Assembly: GCF_023101765.2 (NCBI RefSeq)
Contig: NC_064236.1
Location: 19,618,993 to 19,682,992, forward strand
DNA from: Spodoptera frugiperda
Lineage: Eukaryota; Arthropoda; Insecta; Lepidoptera; Noctuidae
DNA length: 64,000 nucleotides
Direction: 5' to 3'
Part shown: piece after piece, positions 62,101 to 64,000 of the stretch
Numbering within the stretch: the first letter of the stretch is position 1
Layout of the letters: every line of letters begins with the position of its first letter
Notes under the pieces: model-generated
Told to the model about the DNA's origin: nothing
Database searches by the model: none
The model's input: the letters and a program-made list of their open reading frames with translations, nothing else
Program-made: the position numbers and the translations under genes

Positions 62101-63385
62101 TTTCATTCAACCATAATCCCGAGGGACTGGAATCCTAGAGGGAAAAATACCTCTACCATGAGTTTAATACAATTTTACAAGGCGAATTTTACAGCGCCCC
62201 TAGCGGTCATTTATATAACTAACATTTTTCATACAAGAATTTACGTCGCCGTCGTTTCTATTGAGCCTTGATTAATAGAATTTCTTTAAACTTACGGCAG
62301 AGGTAGATAATGCATATTGGAGTTGAAAGGAGCTCCTGATTGCGTAATTATTTACCCTCTTCCCCGATGGGGGGTAATCGAATTTACATTGTTAAAAGGA
62401 ATCTCTGTCTTTGTTCGGTATGTTACAAGTAAACTCCAATTTCCTTATTATATTTCTACAGTTTGATTGTTATCATGTTATGGGAAGTAGGGGCTGGGCC
62501 AATAATGTGCTACCCACTACGCCACCACACCATTGTGCGCGGTCGTTGACACTTTCATACTGTCGCGATATTTAGCGAGTGGGAACGTGTTTACATCCTT
62601 ACACCTTGATTCACAAACTGCCTGTCTCACGTCCATCCTGTGGAATGGACTACACTTATAGAACATCGCTCTATTTGTTTGTTTACCCTCAAAACGTAGT
62701 TTACTGTCGCCGTCCGTTGTTCTTACAGGGACATTGTATCGTTATCCAAATATTTATTGTTAAGCAAATTGTTGTTCTAAGTGCCGCTCCCGAAATACGC
62801 TTTTTATTTATTCAAATTCTCCACGACAAGATTACTTGTGTCGTAACAATGTATAGGTTAAAAATACTGCTGACTGTAAACACCTGCTTTTGACAGGTCT
62901 GTAGATCAGTTAGGTTGTTATGTCTATGCACTATTTTGGTATGGGACAACATGTAACTGCATGGCGCAGTGCATACCGCTTCTGGCAGACTTATTAACAA
63001 TTCATCTGATTATTAACATTATGACAAAGCTACTGACGGACTTTCAAATTAATGGAAATGACCTGGTTGGTACCGACAAAAAAATAATAAAAAAAGGTTA
63101 CTATAAAAAGAATATTGGCGAACGTGTAATAAAATCCCAACCACACTGTGGATAGTCTCGTCAGTAGCTTCAACTGCTGTTAGGAAAAAAAAAACGACAG
63201 CAACTTATTAAACCTAATTGGCTCACATCAATACTAAATTTTACTCGAATAATGTTGATAATACTGCCACCATTTACTAAATATGAAATGTGTTTGTGTT
63301 CGTTTGTATGTGTCTGTTAACTAATACGTAATACACATAAGACACCAAGTATACGTTAGTATATGATTTTGTTCTTTTGTCCCAG

Positions 63386-63466
63386 AAAATCGAAGAAATG
63401 GAGTTTTCCATTCGACCCCTATCTACGTCGCCAATTTGTAACGAAAGTAACGACTATAAAATCGAT
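63386..63466 (+). CDS. Candidate 81-nt coding exon at the right edge, plus strand
   Basis: The acceptor (gattttgttcttttgtcccag) and the donor (ATCGAT | GTAAGT at 63467) are both strong. One frame reads KIEEMEFSIRPLSTSPI followed by CNESNDYKID, with the internal ATG in near-ideal context (gaagaaATGg, 63398). It could therefore be an internal exon of 27 codons in phase 0/0, or a first coding exon after untranslated sequence. A second frame is also open (KSKKWSFPFDPYLRRQF…), which weakens the frame choice. No family is recognised. If real, the rest of the gene lies beyond 64000, and much of this window could be its 5' region. Confidence 0.4.
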
Positions 63467-64000
63467 GTAAGTAAAACAGTATTAATGTACAGATCATACA
63501 CTATTTGCTATTAGTGAGCAGGAAGCGTATATGTAGTGGAAGCGTTTAGTGTGAGACGAAATAGCAACTGCATGACATTGATACGATCAAGCAATGAAAG
63601 GAAGCAAATAATTTAGAATCGCGGAGAAACTGAATGAAGGACTGGATCGTACGGAGACATGATTGAGTAATTCGTGGTGAGACACGTTTAGACGCCGGCA
63701 GTGCATGCTTCCAGATCAATCATTAGCGGCCATCTTGATTTTACTGTTTGCACACGCATTTGCACTCCTTAGGATGAAATGTGTTATTGTAGTTTAGAAA
63801 TTAGCTTAGAATTTTTCGATTTTGCATATTGTAGTTATTGTTTTTTGCATCCACTTATATTTTTAAGAGAACACTGTGATATTTTTTATGGGCACACATT
63901 TTCTATACCGGGACCATTATCTGATGGTGTTTTAAAAGCACCAATCTATCACACGGCTCCTTTTAACTCAACACAACAAGGAACCGTGTGGAAAAAGTAC

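Larger units (their letters stand above)
51667..63385. other. Long stretch without a supported gene
   Basis: Beyond the repeats, MITEs and CTCF-like sites listed, I see nothing structured. ORFs at 60992-61249 and 62579-62893 lack domains, promoters and splice context. YY1/Pho-type GCCATCTTG occurs at about 48232 and just past this stretch near 63730. Confidence 0.45.

Noticed and set aside
62297..62340. Minus-strand exon ending CTGCC|GTAAGT
   Set aside because: The donor looks good, but the acceptor side is poor and no continuing frame was found.
62579..62893. 104-codon ORF
   Set aside because: Hydrophobic low-information product with no supporting signals; likely chance.
1..64000. MicroRNA, CRISPR, rRNA or viral genes
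   Set aside because: I looked for conserved insect microRNA seeds I know, repeat-spacer arrays, rRNA text and viral reading frames and recognised none. A computed search could still find divergent ones.

Overview
The window is about one-third G+C, almost free of protein-coding sequence, and filled with short non-autonomous repeats. The repeats point to a lepidopteran, probably noctuid-like, nuclear genome. They include a GC-rich element with a 'gccttgggcgaggcgggag'-type core, a tRNA-headed SINE ending 'ggggataaaaggcgtgac', the '(g)gtaggcagagacaatgg' repeat, RTE-type LINE tails ending near 'gtctgatgatg', and the 'ggaactactggcccgattt' element. This taxonomic call rests on remembered repeat families, not on a search. 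No bacterial, phage, CRISPR or rRNA feature is present, and the two tRNA-like stretches are SINE heads.

The one secure gene is a two-exon plus-strand gene at 27292-29065. A 28-nt first coding exon supplies most of a signal peptide. It joins in phase across a GTGAGT...CAG intron to a 1,073-nt last exon, giving a 366-residue secreted protein that I do not recognise. Other coding evidence is fragmentary. A minus-strand exon at 15533-15818 carries a 64-codon ORF just after a splice acceptor, and a second open frame that runs into the donor. A minus-strand start exon may lie at 22425-22517, just downstream of CTCGG motifs repeated at exactly 10-bp intervals. A plus-strand 81-nt exon at 63386-63466 may open a gene continuing past the right edge. 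Several very short plus-strand exon-like segments (24920, 25301, 50000) have good splice signals but little or no coding content. They could be untranslated or lncRNA exons, or chance.

Layout: 1-13.7 kb is intergenic or intronic DNA with at least four inverted-repeat elements (3.77, 3.95, 7.15 and 12.5 kb) and one more at 13.6 kb. 15.5-16.1 kb is a GC-richer island with the minus-strand exon. 21.0-22.6 kb holds two minus-strand promoter-like segments. 24.9-29.1 kb holds the candidate small exons and the secreted-protein gene. 29.4-57.1 kb is repeat-rich, with a family of CCAAT-palindrome inverted-repeat elements, several SINEs, a TATA/initiator pair at 43.8 kb and a TCF-motif cluster at 48.8-49.1 kb. 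57-64 kb is mostly featureless until the terminal candidate exon.

Two regulatory signals stand out from background. GCGCCACCT, the reverse complement of the insect CTCF core AGGTGGCGC, occurs exactly three times in the same orientation, with two near-matches also in that orientation. CCTTTGA, the TCF/Pangolin core, occurs four times within 315 bp. Both read as architectural or enhancer features of a developmental-type gene desert, but that is inference.
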